Shown here: positions 46,903 through 58,110 of the stretch, in pieces
Layout: each line of letters starts with the position of its first letter
Position numbering within the stretch: position 1 is the stretch's first letter
Assembly (NCBI GenBank): GCA_024180945.1
Contig: JAKSGN010000043.1
Coordinates: forward strand, 2,356,001-2,420,000
Length of the DNA stretch: 64,000 bases
Direction: 5' to 3'
DNA from: Macrophomina tecta
Taxonomy: Eukaryota > Ascomycota > Dothideomycetes > Botryosphaeriales > Botryosphaeriaceae
Notes under the pieces: generated by a model
Told to the model about the DNA's origin: nothing
What the model saw: only the letters and a program-made list of their open reading frames with translations
Databases searched by the model: none
Position numbers and translations under genes: made by a program

Positions 46903-47206
46903 ATGATGCATGGTCATCTTAGCCTCCACCCCCCTCTAGGTGAAATGTGGCAGGAATCATCCTTGGCGCCATCTACCTCGTCATTGAAACATTGTCTCAT
47001 TCAGCAAGATTGTCTGAGAACTGCATTTCCCGGAGTCAAGCGTCTTTTTTTCTTTTTTTTCTTTCAATCTCGCGTTCTCTTTTCAGTTCCTTCGCTCTTC
47101 CAAGCAAGTCGAATTTTCTCAGCGCATCTCAAGAGACATTGAATGTCCTTTAATGTAATGATTACTACAATCAAAAATGGGAAACGGGGCGTCCACGGTC
47201 TTTTTC

Positions 47207-47232
47207 AAAAAAAAAAAAAAAAAAAAAAAAAA
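47207..47232. repeat. A26 homopolymer
   Basis: Twenty-six consecutive A, the longest homopolymer in the window. Confidence 0.9.
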
Positions 47233-47405
47233 GCGGCAGAAGCGCCACGCCTTTCAAACAAATCCACTGAATCCGAAGCATCCCTACCAGACCTACGTGA
47301 CGCCATATGCACACATATCCGCACCCTCCCCTTCCCACCCAGAACAACTGCTTCCACCTACCTGCTGAGAGCGAACTGAATCCTCCTTGCCACACCACTG
47401 AACAA

Positions 47406-47453
47406 AAGAAGAAGAAGAAGAAGAAGAAGAAGAAGAAGAAGAAGAAGAAGAAG
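47406..47453. repeat. (AAG)16 microsatellite
   Basis: Sixteen perfect AAG (GAA/TTC) triplets. GAA repeats of this kind can form triplex structures and are typically length-variable between strains. Confidence 0.95.
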
Positions 47454-47779
47454 GGGAGCGGGGAAAAAAGCAAATGGCGGAGTCAGTGCTGGCCACCCGC
47501 AACGGTGGAAGCTACAGCTGCCACTTCCGACTCAGCACACTGAAGCTTCCTTCGATGCTCCGACGTCGAAAAGCCAGCCAGCCAACCATGTGGCGAGACA
47601 AGAGAGTACATAACAAGTCGGCACTCCACCATAGCCCAATGCCTCTTCTCGCCCACTAGAGAGAGAGAGAGAGACACAAGCCAAGAGCAGCATGAAAACA
47701 TCGCCTGGTAAAAATGCAACGCAAATCACATCGAAGGTACCGCGCACATAGAAAGTGAATCAAATTAGTATCACTTGCC

Positions 47780-47801
47780 AAAAAAAAAAAAAAAAAAAAA
47801 A
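47780..47801. repeat. A22 homopolymer
   Basis: Twenty-two consecutive A in convergent intergenic DNA. Confidence 0.9.
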
Positions 47802-48045
47802 GAGAAAAGCCACCTAAGATCAAGCAGCAAAACCATCAACCGTTTCCAAAAACTCCCGAAAGGAAGGAAAAAGCCGCCGTCCCTCGCAATTCAGTAGGGA
47901 GCGACCGACAGTAACCTATCTTTTTTTTTTCTTCTCCGAGGGTACGGCGGGAATAGAGCTTTATCATACAACGTTGAAAATCGAAGGAAAACACTCAGTG
48001 AGACAATAGCAGAAGACCTCCTAGGTCGGGGAGTCCCCCCCTACC

Positions 48046-48064
48046 AAAAAAAAAAAAAAAAAAA
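48046..48064. repeat. A19 homopolymer
   Basis: Nineteen consecutive A in convergent intergenic DNA. Confidence 0.9.
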
Positions 48065-48223
48065 GGAAAAAGGAACAAGTGAAGGCAGCCTCTAGTCCAG
48101 ACTTCCCAAGGACAGGGAGAGAGAGAACAGACAATTTCGATTGTTCGATGGATGATGACCATGCAAATCCAGGAGATTCGTGTACCTGGCCCGCACTGGA
48201 CACAAGGAAAGAATTCCTAAGGC

Positions 48224-48241
48224 AAAAAAAAAAAAAAAAAA
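48224..48241. repeat. A18 homopolymer
   Basis: Eighteen consecutive A in convergent intergenic DNA. Confidence 0.9.
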
Positions 48242-48604
48242 GAAAAAGAAAAAGCCAAAAGCAAAAGCAGACGACAATTTACCGGGCAACGCCGTGTCCT
48301 GTACCGTGAATCTGTAGACCCGGCCGTTTACTCCGTCCGTAAGACGCCTTTGAGAAGCTGCCAGCTTCTGTCCGCCGAAATGATGAATAAGCCAGAAATG
48401 GAAATAGAAGCAAGAAACTCCCTACACGCAAGAAATATGCTGTCTCGGTCTGGCGCTGCACAAAATTATCAAAACAGACTCCATGGTTCTCCCGCGCTCT
48501 CTCATCCGGTACACATACACACACACACACAAGCGACTTCCCAAGTATTTCAAGACGAAAGAGTTGGTCCATAACCAGTGGTCGCCTGTAATGACGAGCT
48601 TCCT

Positions 48605-51600
48605 TTAACGCCACGCATTCTTCGCATCCGCCCTTAGGCTGCCGCCTGCACCCGCACGAGCGCCGCCAAGTCTCATAGCCTGACCAGCCGCAAGACCGCC
48701 AATGCCAGTGCGACCCCTGTCTTCGCTCAGCGTAACGCGGCGAGCTCCATTGATGGGGGCACCACCCTTGGTAATGGAGCTGCGGCGCGCGTGGCTGCTT
48801 GGTGGGCTTTTGATATTGTTTCGGACGCCGAGACGCGCAGATCCTGTGCTGCCATGTACCTTGTGGTGGCCAAGCATGTTCGTGCGTTCGCCGATCGAAT
48901 TACGCTTGATGGCTGTACGGATCTTGCGTGCAGCATTTTGGTCATTGCCAGCACTAACGGACTTGAGCCACGACTGCTCGTCGTCTGAAGAAGTGCCACT
49001 GGCCTTGTCAGAGTCGTTGGGGGTGGCCTCTGAAGACGAAGGGATGTTGGATGAGGAGACATGCAAAGGTGAGCGACCACGCATCTTGTTCATTTCTAGT
49101 TCCCGCAGCGGAGACGACTCACGCTCCGAGTCGGAACAGAACGCGGGAAGAAGCGAGGGCGATGACGGCTTCTTGGAGAGGAATCCAGCTTGAAAGCGAC
49201 TGTTGGGGCGGACAGGCTTGACTTCGAGGGAAGCAACGTTCGGCGGGGCAGGGATGGGTGAAGAATCCAGGCCATCAGACAAAGATGGGATACCCGTGGC
49301 GCGCGTCGCTTTCTCTGCAGAAGAGCTGAGCGGAGGAGTGTAGTCGAGAGCCTGGGGAGTAGCCTGGAACTCGACGAGAGCACCATCGTCGGTATCATCC
49401 CTCCAGCGTACACCCCGCTTTATATGCTTGCTAGGGGACTTCTTAGGGGTTACCTTGAGGCCCTTCCGAGGCGCATTATACTTGCGCCGCCGAGGTGAGG
49501 CCATCGACTTGGCGGGAGAAGAGTAGGCATTCTCCCAGACAGGCACGGGCAGCTTCATTGGCGAAGGTGCCATAAGCTTGACAGGGTTCCTTCTCTTGGG
49601 CGTTCCGCGGCTGGTAGGCGGGAACGCCTCAATGACTGGAAGGCCACCGTCAGGTTTGATGACCTGAGAGGCAGCTTCGGAACAGGAGTTGACAAGCTTG
49701 CCCAGCATCTCCTTGGCTGTGCGCACAGCCGCTTCTTCGTCCATAATCATGATTTGGCCAAGGATAGTAACAACCTCAAAATGAGCTTGCAGCAGCATTT
49801 GGACAACTGCCGCATCTCCGCCTCTTTCTTGCTCCAAAACAGCGGCGTAAGTCTCTCTGTCGGCGTTGGCCCGGAGCAGTTCGGCTTCCCTCATGAGGCT
49901 TGCTACGTCGCCACCACAATTGACCGGATCGGCTTCCTTGAGCTGACGAATACCAGTCTGGAGGGCAGCATCAACAGCGCGATCCCAGTTATTCTTCGAA
50001 AGCCTCTGGTGGAAGTGTTGACGAGTATTCTCTAGCTCTGCCTGGATTCCCAAAGCAGTCTTACGCATGGCGACGAAGCTCTTGGGTGCGTCCTCCTCTT
50101 CCCTTTGCTCGCATACGGTGTCGAATCCGGCGATCCACGCCGAAATTAAGGAAATACGCCTCTCGACCTGCTTCAGTTTCTTCATGGTATTCACACGGTC
50201 CTGTCTCTCGGCCGAGGCATTTTCGTAGGCGGAGCGAATCCTCATAATGCCTTCCTTTGCGACGCTGTCCCTCTTCTCGCTCTGCTTCTTGAACTTGACG
50301 AATGCGTTTCCTTCGAGGTCCTTCATCTTTGCTTGTAATTCCTCAATCAGCTGTCTTTGCTCGTCAATCTTCTTCAGGTAGTCCTTCACATGGCGGTTGA
50401 CATTGTAAATGTTCTTCGTAACCTTTGTCTGGATATTCTTCGCACGGTTGGCATAGCGAAGTGTGTTCTGCGACTCATCGTAATGCGCACTGGAAGGACT
50501 GACGCAGACAATCATCACCGTCTTGCAGTTACCGCCAAGTGAGAACTTAAGGAGCCGGGTAAGCTTCGAATTCCGGTAAGGGACATGGTTCTTCTTCCGG
50601 GGGTCACACAGGGCGTTGATACAGCTTCCCAGAGCGAGGAGGGATTTGTTGATGTTGGCGCCCTCAACCAATCTCTCGCCGCGGTTCTTAGTTGCGCTGG
50701 CGCGCTCACTGCCAGCCAAGTCGATGATGCTCAGAGTAGCCATAGTATGGGGTTCGTTTACGGATGCATTGCGATCCTTCGTAGATACGTTGATCTGGAG
50801 GACGGCATGCGAGCGAGAGGATGTAGCGTTTGCTTCGGTGGGGGACATCGTCCTGTGTTGGTTGCCGCGGACGAGCATTTCCATGACTTCTTCGACCTAC
50901 AGTCGGTTAGATCTGCACAGTTGGGCGGAACGTCGAATCTCACATTCTTGGGGGTATGGCTCGACAAGCCTGAGACGGAAACAGCCTGATTGGCATCCTC
51001 GCGCAAGGTCAGGCCTACTTTGCTGCCGCCTGGCACTAGCAGATCCCGGATTGTCTCATTATAAATTTCAAGATACGACAACGAGATTTCCGTGACCTTC
51101 GTTTCTTGCAGGTCTGCGATGCGTTCAAATAACTCCTGCATAGTCAGGAAAATGATACCTGGCTGCTGCGGTGTGCCCCTGCCCCACAATCAGTATATAT
51201 TTTCTCCTGTACGGCACTGATTCATCAAACGTACGTGATGGTATGTGTCTTTCCGCAGCCCGTGGCGCCGTATGCAAAGACGGTAGCATTGTAGCCCTCG
51301 AGCACGTTGTCGAGGAGCGGCTTCGTGGTGCCTTCGTAAACGTCGCCTTGTGTGGTGTTATCGTCGAAGACTCGATCGAAAGCGAATGTCTGATCCTTTG
51401 TTTTCTTGCCGTTGGGGACGACAGAGCGGGAAAAGCGGGTTACGGGGTTGCTCTCGGGCGGATCGAAGACTCTGTGCAGAATCTGGTGGTGAGCATTGCA
51501 GATCGCCTCCCAGACGAGCGGGCACAGGGGCAGCGGCGACATACAGGCATCGGTCGTCGATGACACGGATAACAGAACGCAATCCCTTGGACTGCAGCTT

Positions 51601-51738
51601 CGGGGTGGGAGCGGCAGCCAGCGAGCCGTCGCCCAAGAAGACGGGGCCGTCGTCATTCTTGACCAGCTGGGCCGCCTCGCGGATGGTGAAGGGCCGCACG
51701 CGGACAGCGACGGAGATGGAGGATTCGCCGTCGGCCAT
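48605..51738 (-). CDS. kipB: Kinesin-8 motor protein (Kip3/KipB family)
   Basis: Four exons on the minus strand: 51545-51738, 51235-51471, 50944-51178 and 48605-50896. They give 985 residues, close to Aspergillus KipB. The N-terminal motor domain (about 1-370) has all hallmarks: strand [12 protein letters not shown]-loop [10 protein letters not shown], switch [10 protein letters not shown], switch [10 protein letters not shown], and the microtubule-binding [20 protein letters not shown]. The neck that follows, [20 protein letters not shown], then NRHVKDYL, is characteristic of kinesin-8. A coiled coil (about 385-470) and a Ser/Pro/Arg-rich tail with basic patches complete the protein. Kinesin-8 motors walk to microtubule plus ends and promote depolymerisation, controlling spindle length, chromosome alignment and nuclear positioning. 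The start [12 protein letters not shown] directly precedes the motor strand. Introns interrupt the motor domain only, with phases consistent. Confidence 0.95.
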
Positions 51739-52881
51739 GGTGGAGAGGAGCGGGAGCGGCGTGGTGGGGTGCAGCTCGCACGGCGTCGTGGTGTTGTCCG
51801 GAGGTGCAGTCCGGCGGTGGCTCACAGCTGTCCCCCGTCGGAAGTACTGTGCTCCTTCCCTAACGACCGACAGGTTTGTTTACTGTAAACTAAAGACGTA
51901 GCGCAGTTGACCCGAGCCGGCGCCAGTGTTGATTGGCTGCACGTGGGTGGCCCTGCAGCACCGTGCGGGGCTTGGCCCAGGGACAACACAGACAGGAAAA
52001 ACCGCTACAATGACGTCCGCGCATCACCATTGTGAATCTTTCAATTTTCACAGACATTCAATTGATGCTGCAGCGCTATTCAGGTTCCAACCACGCCTCC
52101 CTTGTTTCAGCATTTTCTGCACTCTCCAACCCGTAGTGCATCTTCAATCCCTGAAGTCTTTACACGCTCTGCCGAATGAGCAGCCCGATCTTGCCTCTGG
52201 CAAGCGACCCGTTGATTGATGGCTGCGTGCTGGTCGACTCGTGGGTATTGCGGATTCTCTTTCCCAGTCGATCCACGTCTTCTAGAATTGTATCCTCGTC
52301 GTGTCCTCGTCATCTCTTCATTGCCCACTTCCGGCTCACCCTCAACCTTAGTGTGCGGAGAGCGATCGGCTTGCTCTTTCTTTGTGTCACGGATCTCGCG
52401 CAACAGAAGAAAATGGAACGCTGCACCTCTCGGCACAGAGGATGAATACATGGGAAGCGGGGACGAGTGCAGCCCCGGTAAGGAGTGCCGCAATTACTTC
52501 TTCACGTCGCACGACGCATGCATTTTCGCTTCTGCGTAAGTTGTGTTCATGACTTTGCATTGTTTCTATTTGTAGCCATTGCCTATGTTCAGGGTATCTC
52601 GTGCCCGTCCAGAGCCGCGTATGTACGCTGAGTACATTACCCTCCATCCACACCTTGCGGTGACACGTTTCTATAATGATTTGTGCGAGAGAAAAAGCAC
52701 GTGCAGCTAGCCACCCAACAAAATGTCGCCAGCGAAAAGGGTGGTTAGGAGGGCGATAGCCAGTCCAGTAGCCTGCCCTCCTGGTAACGAGTGACGACGA
52801 AAAGAAAAGAAAATGTTACATTTGAAGAAAGAAATTCGTGTACTCCATCGCTATGCAATCAGTCGTGAATCGTTCCGCAAT
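51739..52881. other. Intergenic region between kinesin and LPMO-like genes
   Basis: About 1.1 kb upstream of the kinesin and downstream of the LPMO-like gene, both on the minus strand. I see no coding region or distinct element. Confidence 0.5.
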
Positions 52882-54264
52882 CTACGCAAAGGCGTAGGCA
52901 ATCGTGAAAAGCATCATCATTATCATCATCGTCGACGGCACAGCCATCGCGGATGGAGCAGCGCCGCTAGATTCCTGGCGCACGGCAAGGTTGTCGGACT
53001 CTGTGGGCTCACCACTGCCGTGACTCTCGACACTCTGTTCGCTCCCCATGAAACCCAGGCCCCTGCGGTGGTGGACAGAGCGACGCTCAGGCCCAACCTG
53101 AAGATTGGAGCGAGGGGAAGCACCGCGAGCAGCGAGGATAGTACTTGTCAGGTACTGAGTGACAAGCGGGACTGGACCCGTGATGGTAACCATCTCAGTA
53201 ACCATGCTCTTGGTGGTTGGCGAGGCAGTAATAGTGACATAGACGGTCTCGAGAGGATCAGAAGCACCACCCTGCGTGGGAGTAACAGCAGAGGCCGGTG
53301 ACGAGTTCGGGGTAGAGCCAGGCGTGGTTGCAGAGCTAGAACCACTTGAGGAACCAGCACGGTCAGGGTCAACGCTGACTGCGGTCCGGTCGGTGTAGGT
53401 GCTGACCGCTTTGGTCTGGGGATCCTGCTGCTCCAACTTGTACTGCTGCTGGACGCTACCGGCAACGAAGCTCTGAAGACTGTTGGGGTTGGTGATTTCG
53501 ACGTCTGAGCAGGTCGTATAGTATTCGTCTTTGCCATCTGGATAGGTTGGGTCCACACCGCCCTTCGCAGTGGGCCAATCCCACACCCAGTATAGAGTAT
53601 AAGTCTTGCCAGTTTCGATGTCTTCGGGAATCTTGACGTCGGTCTCGCAATACTGCTCGTTGACCGAGGTGGGCTGGCCGGGATTCGGGTCAGGAAACTC
53701 TTTCTGGCGTTGCAGAGATATTTCGCCGGAGTTGATTTGATAACAGCGGCCATCGTCGAAGTTGTTCGCCGTCAGCAGCTTACCACGCTTGTCACCGCCA
53801 CTGCCATCGCTCGTCCACTTGAGGACATTGCTGAGTGTCTCGTCTTCTTTGGGCTCGAGAGTGCCGAAAACGTAAACGGTTCCACCCTTCTCAGGCTTGC
53901 CCTTCTGGTTATCGGGAAGAGTGACGTGACCATTCTCCGCATACTTCATGGCAGCGTAGTCACCAGGAGCGATGTTCAGGCGAGGCCACTTCTCTGACTG
54001 GACCTGTTTCCGCTGTTCCGGACGGCAGAGCAGGTCGCTGTCGTCCACGCGGATCCTGTTGCTTTGAAGAGGAGGAAGCAGCCACTGAGAGCTGGCACCA
54101 CCGTTGAAGCCAGGATCGGTGCGGGAGAGGTAGCTTCGGGGATAGCCATAGTTGCCGACGAAGGTGCCATTCCTGATAACAGAGAGCTGCTCAATCCAGG
54201 TGTGAGCCGCAACCTGCGTGAGCAGGAGCGCGGCAACGAGCGCGACGAGGAAATTGTTGTTCAT
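52882..54264 (-). CDS. Secreted GPI-anchored LPMO-like protein with N-terminal histidine
   Basis: A single exon of 460 residues. Residues 1-20 form a signal peptide ending QVAA, so the mature protein would start with His21 (HTWIEQLSVIRNGTFVGNYG). An N-terminal His is the first ligand of the copper histidine brace in lytic polysaccharide monooxygenases. A second His occurs at 113 (AENGHVTLP) and an aromatic-Cys motif at 248-252 (YYTTC), echoing the axial Tyr region of those enzymes. Cys80, 174, 206 and 252 may form disulfides; the LYWVWDWPT strand is well formed. From about 300 a Ser/Thr/Pro-rich linker leads to a hydrophobic C-terminal helix preceded by small residues, the pattern of a GPI-anchor signal. 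I relate it to the fungal family annotated as DUF7492 or LPMO-like; activity is unproven. It would act at the cell wall. Confidence 0.8.
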   Translation of the reverse strand: MNNNFLVALVAALLLTQVAAHTWIEQLSVIRNGTFVGNYGYPRSYLSRTDPGFNGGASSQWLLPPLQSNRIRVDDSDLLCRPEQRKQVQSEKWPRLNIAPGDYAAMKYAENGHVTLPDNQKGKPEKGGTVYVFGTLEPKEDETLSNVLKWTSDGSGGDKRGKLLTANNFDDGRCYQINSGEISLQRQKEFPDPNPGQPTSVNEQYCETDVKIPEDIETGKTYTLYWVWDWPTAKGGVDPTYPDGKDEYYTTCSDVEITNPNSLQSFVAGSVQQQYKLEQQDPQTKAVSTYTDRTAVSVDPDRAGSSSGSSSATTPGSTPNSSPASAVTPTQGGASDPLETVYVTITASPTTKSMVTEMVTITGPVPLVTQYLTSTILAARGASPRSNLQVGPERRSVHHRRGLGFMGSEQSVESHGSGEPTESDNLAVRQESSGAAPSAMAVPSTMMIMMMLFTIAYAFA

Positions 54265-57200
54265 GTTGGGGTCTGTCGGTGTCGAGCGCAGTGTATGGCT
54301 GCAATGATAATAGTTGCGGATGCGTAGTGTTGGAGTGGATTCTAGGATCTTGTGCCTGCAAGATTTTTGTTGTGCGTGCGTGAAAGGAAGGCGATTCGTA
54401 AGATGCGTGCGTTCGCGTATGAAGTAAGTGGAATCAGTTGCAAATGATTTGGAAGTAAGGAAAATAAGGGTTCAGAAAATGCGAAGTGAAGGGGATAGAC
54501 AAGGGTCGAGGCCGGCACGACTTAGTAGAAAAGGACAATAAGAAAGCTAGGCAAGACCATTGTCATTTGTCGATCAAGCGGCCATTGTGTGCCTGCTGGG
54601 AGAGGTCGCTTGGTAAGGCAGAGCAACGGGTAGAGTCACAAACAAAGAGCAGCGCAAGCAGGGCTTATGAGTGAACAAAGACGGCCGGCCTAAACAAACG
54701 CAGCAAACCCGACGGTGGCTGGAACAGGAGGGAGTGACACACGACAGCCAATGGATCAGGGCAGCAGCGCTACAGCGAAACCGTAACCGAGATCTGAGAA
54801 GGCTTCTCTATTCTCCACACGAGGTGAGACAGCCGCAATAGGGCTGGCCGGGACGGACGCGCAGGTCGGGCGTGCGGTTGGCTCACAACGGCCACGCGCG
54901 CGCTCTCGGAACGGTCGCCTTAGGCAAGGGCGCCGGGACGCAGGAGCACCCTCGAAAGCTTGGGCTGCGCTCAGGACGATCCCGGATCGCCGTGGCACGA
55001 AAATCATGGTGGTGAGCAGCGCGCTGGATCGCCGTTGGCTGCACGACATGTGCTGGCGGCACGATGAGAGCGAGAGCCGCGTCAGAACCTGCGCGGGCAC
55101 GGTCTTTCTGAGCGAAGCAAGCGGCGGGCCCACCGCGGTGTATTCTAGACGGCCGCGAGAGGCAGCGCGGCGTTGGTGGCGAGTGGCCAGCGGCGCCCGC
55201 AGGCCTCACGCGGCGGTGGAGTTGCGGGCACGGCACGACTGGGGGCTCCAGGTCGCGTGTATCAGGCGGGCGAAAAGGTGGGCAGCCAGCCAGATGCGGT
55301 GGCCTTGGGGATGGGATTTCTGGATGTCGTTGACAGAAGGTGAGGGAACGGCAGCGCTTCGCGGTTTCAGCTCGGCGGCGCGGCTGGCGAGTCGATTGGC
55401 TGTGGCGTGCCCAAGCGTCGCGGGAAGCAGCCGGGCGGTCTGGCCCTGCATGCCGACGACACTTCATCTATCTCCAACTCTTCTCCCATCGCCGGCCGTC
55501 TGTCAAACCCCTCTTGCGCCAACCTCCACCGCACTTCATTTAGCCCTATCAGCCATGGCAGACTCCGTCGCAGATCGCCCGTTGTTGCGACCGCCTGTGC
55601 CGCACGCCCGCCCATCATCCTCGATATCTCGCCGCTAAAACCGGCTCGTCTTGCCTCTTGGCTCGCATCGACTTGACGCTGCTGCTGCGGCCCGAGTGAA
55701 ACCTCGTAAATCCGCATGCTGCTCGTGTTTGGTTCCGGTTGCTGCAAACAATACTGTCCTACGTTGCGCGAGCGCGTCGCCCACTCCAATATCTCTACGC
55801 GCCAGTGTGGCAATCCCTGGAGAGATCGTGTCACGCCAGCCGCGGCTCTGACCCGTCTCCTTCAGCGTGCGGCTGTATTTGAGTTTTCGCGCCGCCACTG
55901 ATGCCTGAGACATCTTCGAAAATACATGTATCCCCGTACCCCAGCTCCCGCGAGCGCCTACGGAGATTAAGGCCCCACTAACAGCTTTTCGCGTCGCTCT
56001 CCCGTCTGGACCACAGAGGCCTGACAACACCAAGCGCTGGTATGACCTATAATCGCACGCCTCCAAGGTACTGCAAAATTCCGATGATGCAGAAGCCGTC
56101 GGCAGCACTTGCAATCGGTCCGTGATACTACTCGGCATCCTCAGGGGGTCCGACTGCGCTCCCCATGGACCACGGCAGCTTCCGCCCTCAGTTCTACGGC
56201 TTCAACTGCAGCTCAGGAAACAACACGCGCTGCGCTGGCCTATCATCATGCAAAGCGGTTTGCTTCGGGCTTGAACGCGCCCGGCTACTGCGCCTCTCAA
56301 AAACTAAGAGTCTTGGTAACGGCTCGCCAAACCCCGCGTTATCCTCGGAAAACTCGTCGTCAGATGTTTGCACTCCAGGTGTGTCGCCACAATTGCCCAT
56401 GGGTCGCTGTTGGCCATTGCTGGGCGGCGACACGTATTCACCGCTTGCTTAGCTTCGGGCTTTGTCAGCTTGGCCGCAGAGGCCAAGCGTCACGACTTGT
56501 CATTAGACCTCTACCTTCCAGTACGCCTCGTCACGAGCCTGCGAATCTGCGTCTTGCCATTATCATGCCCGCGCCCTCGGCGGCATTGAGTGGAATGATC
56601 GGCCATATTCACTCACTTGGTAACATCATCAACCGCCGACAGTGCACGGGGCATGCGTCACGAAGCGCTCAGAGCTCCACTCAATATCCGCAGTCCGTGA
56701 ACGGCTTTCGTGTCTCGTGCATGTATTGGCACGGAGCGATATTCACTCACTTCCATCGTTGTCTGGCATGAAGAAGGCTCCTAATGTCATTTGACTTAGT
56801 TTAAATAGTGTCTCGTTCCCGTGCCTATGGCTTTATTCCAAACCCTGAAACATGCTCTGAACTAACTCAATTTGTGCCGCAAATACTGTGGAAGATATAG
56901 CGTACCTGTCAATCCCGTCCACGTGTTGTTGCGCTGCCGTGAAGCATAGAATGATTTTCTGGCTGTCCCATGCAATCTTCGCGCAAACTCTCTATCTCTT
57001 GCAAACACAAAGTCACTTTGTGAAAAAGCACTCCCGAACAGCATCTCAAATTCTGTCGCAGTCATGGATGACGCCCCCTTCAGGAATCCGCGGTCAAGCT
57101 TCTCGAAGCCGGATCTTGCCTGTGGCGCCACTTCTCGCCCTATGGGCCGTTACTCGGCCATTCTACGCTTGTTTCTCAAACATGAGTGAGTCGATATCTC

Positions 57201-57395
57201 CTTCAGGACTTTCTCAGCATACAGACTTTCGAAGTACCATGCGTATGTGGTAATGATATAATGAGCTCTCAGCTTTGCCCATGGAGTCATCAATTGTGGG
57301 CAATTTTCCTCGAATAATGTTATCTCATCAACTCAACCCTCTGTCCTACCTGCAAAGATAGAGCACCTGCCAGTATTCTCTGAACACTTCTGATC
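54265..57395. other. Long divergent intergenic region, about 3.1 kb
   Basis: Promoter side of the LPMO-like gene (-) and of the small gene at 57396 (+). Overlapping frames at 55006-55638 (+), 55367-55834 (-), 55635-56138 (-) and 56109-56771 (+) contradict each other and show no domain. A 66-codon minus-strand frame starting at 57065 is more protein-like (TATEFEMLFGSAFSQSDFVF) but unsupported. Confidence 0.45.
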
Positions 57396-57750
57396 ATGTG
57401 GTTCATGGAGCGTCTCCGCCGCCTTCGACGACCGCAAATCCAGGAGATGGCTCCGCAGGCGGGGCGCAACCCTCATTGGGATTATCCGATGGAGCAGCTG
57501 GACCGCCGACCAGCTGGCCGACCGTCAGGTATGTACTTGAGCGGTAGGTAACCGGTTTCGTTCACTTTGGTGTTGATCATCTGTTAGCTAACACCTTCCT
57601 TGAACGTTCGCAGATGAGCAAAATCTTCGTCCAACCGTTCCTCAATCGGCAACTCGGTCGTCTCCAACAGGATTCTTCGCCCTAGTGCGTCGAGCCGTAT
57701 CGTCTTTTATGAGACCGCGATACAGAAGGTTACGTAGTACGACTACCTAG
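57396..57750 (+). CDS. Small basic protein, two exons, unknown function
   Basis: Two exons, 57396-57528 and 57614-57750, joined by a GT-AG intron of 85 nt (donor gtatgt, acceptor ttcgcag) into an 89-residue frame. The protein begins MWFMERLRRLRRPQIQEMAP and contains AGRNPHWDYPMEQLDRRPAG. It continues RPTVPQSATRSSPTGFFALV and ends with RRAVSSFMRPRYRRLRSTTT. It is strongly basic, with Arg clusters at both ends and no signal peptide or transmembrane segment. The evidence is a clean intron with correct phase and a biased composition; no family is recognised. It may be a lineage-specific gene, or chance. Confidence 0.4.
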
Positions 57751-58110
57751 CGGCATTGTGACAGTGCCAGCAATCGCTACAAAGCCACTGGAAGATACAG
57801 CCATCGAGAGTAGGACATGACGTTTCTTTTGTTTCGGTAATGGGGTGTGCGTGGTGGCGTCCACTATTATTTCGCGCGATTGCTGGAGCGTTTTCTAGAT
57901 CACAAATGTGTCCGCACGTTCACTTAGATTGAAATAGCCGTTGACAAAGATTCTTTTCCACAATCATTGAATTGCCTGCTTTTTCTATGCGACTCTGAGC
58001 TTTTCTGCTCGCAGGATGTCAACTCTGAATTTATGACATCTTAAGCCAAAGCCCCTCCAAAAAAAAAAAAAAAAGAAAAGAAAAAGAAGAAGAAAAAATC
58101 CTTATCACCA
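57751..58110. other. Convergent intergenic region
   Basis: About 360 bp between the small gene (+) and the dehydrogenase gene (-). It ends with A-rich simple sequence around 58060-58100. Nothing else is visible. Confidence 0.55.

Larger units (their letters stand above)
46903..48604. other. Convergent intergenic region rich in A tracts
   Basis: About 1.7 kb between the 3' ends of the MARVEL gene (+) and kinesin gene (-). It is packed with simple sequence: A26, (AAG)16, A22, A19 and A18, plus GA and CA repeats. No coding potential is supported. Confidence 0.6.

Noticed and set aside
55006..56771. Long overlapping frames upstream of the LPMO-like gene
   Set aside because: Mutually contradictory on the two strands and without protein-like character; more likely promoter DNA.
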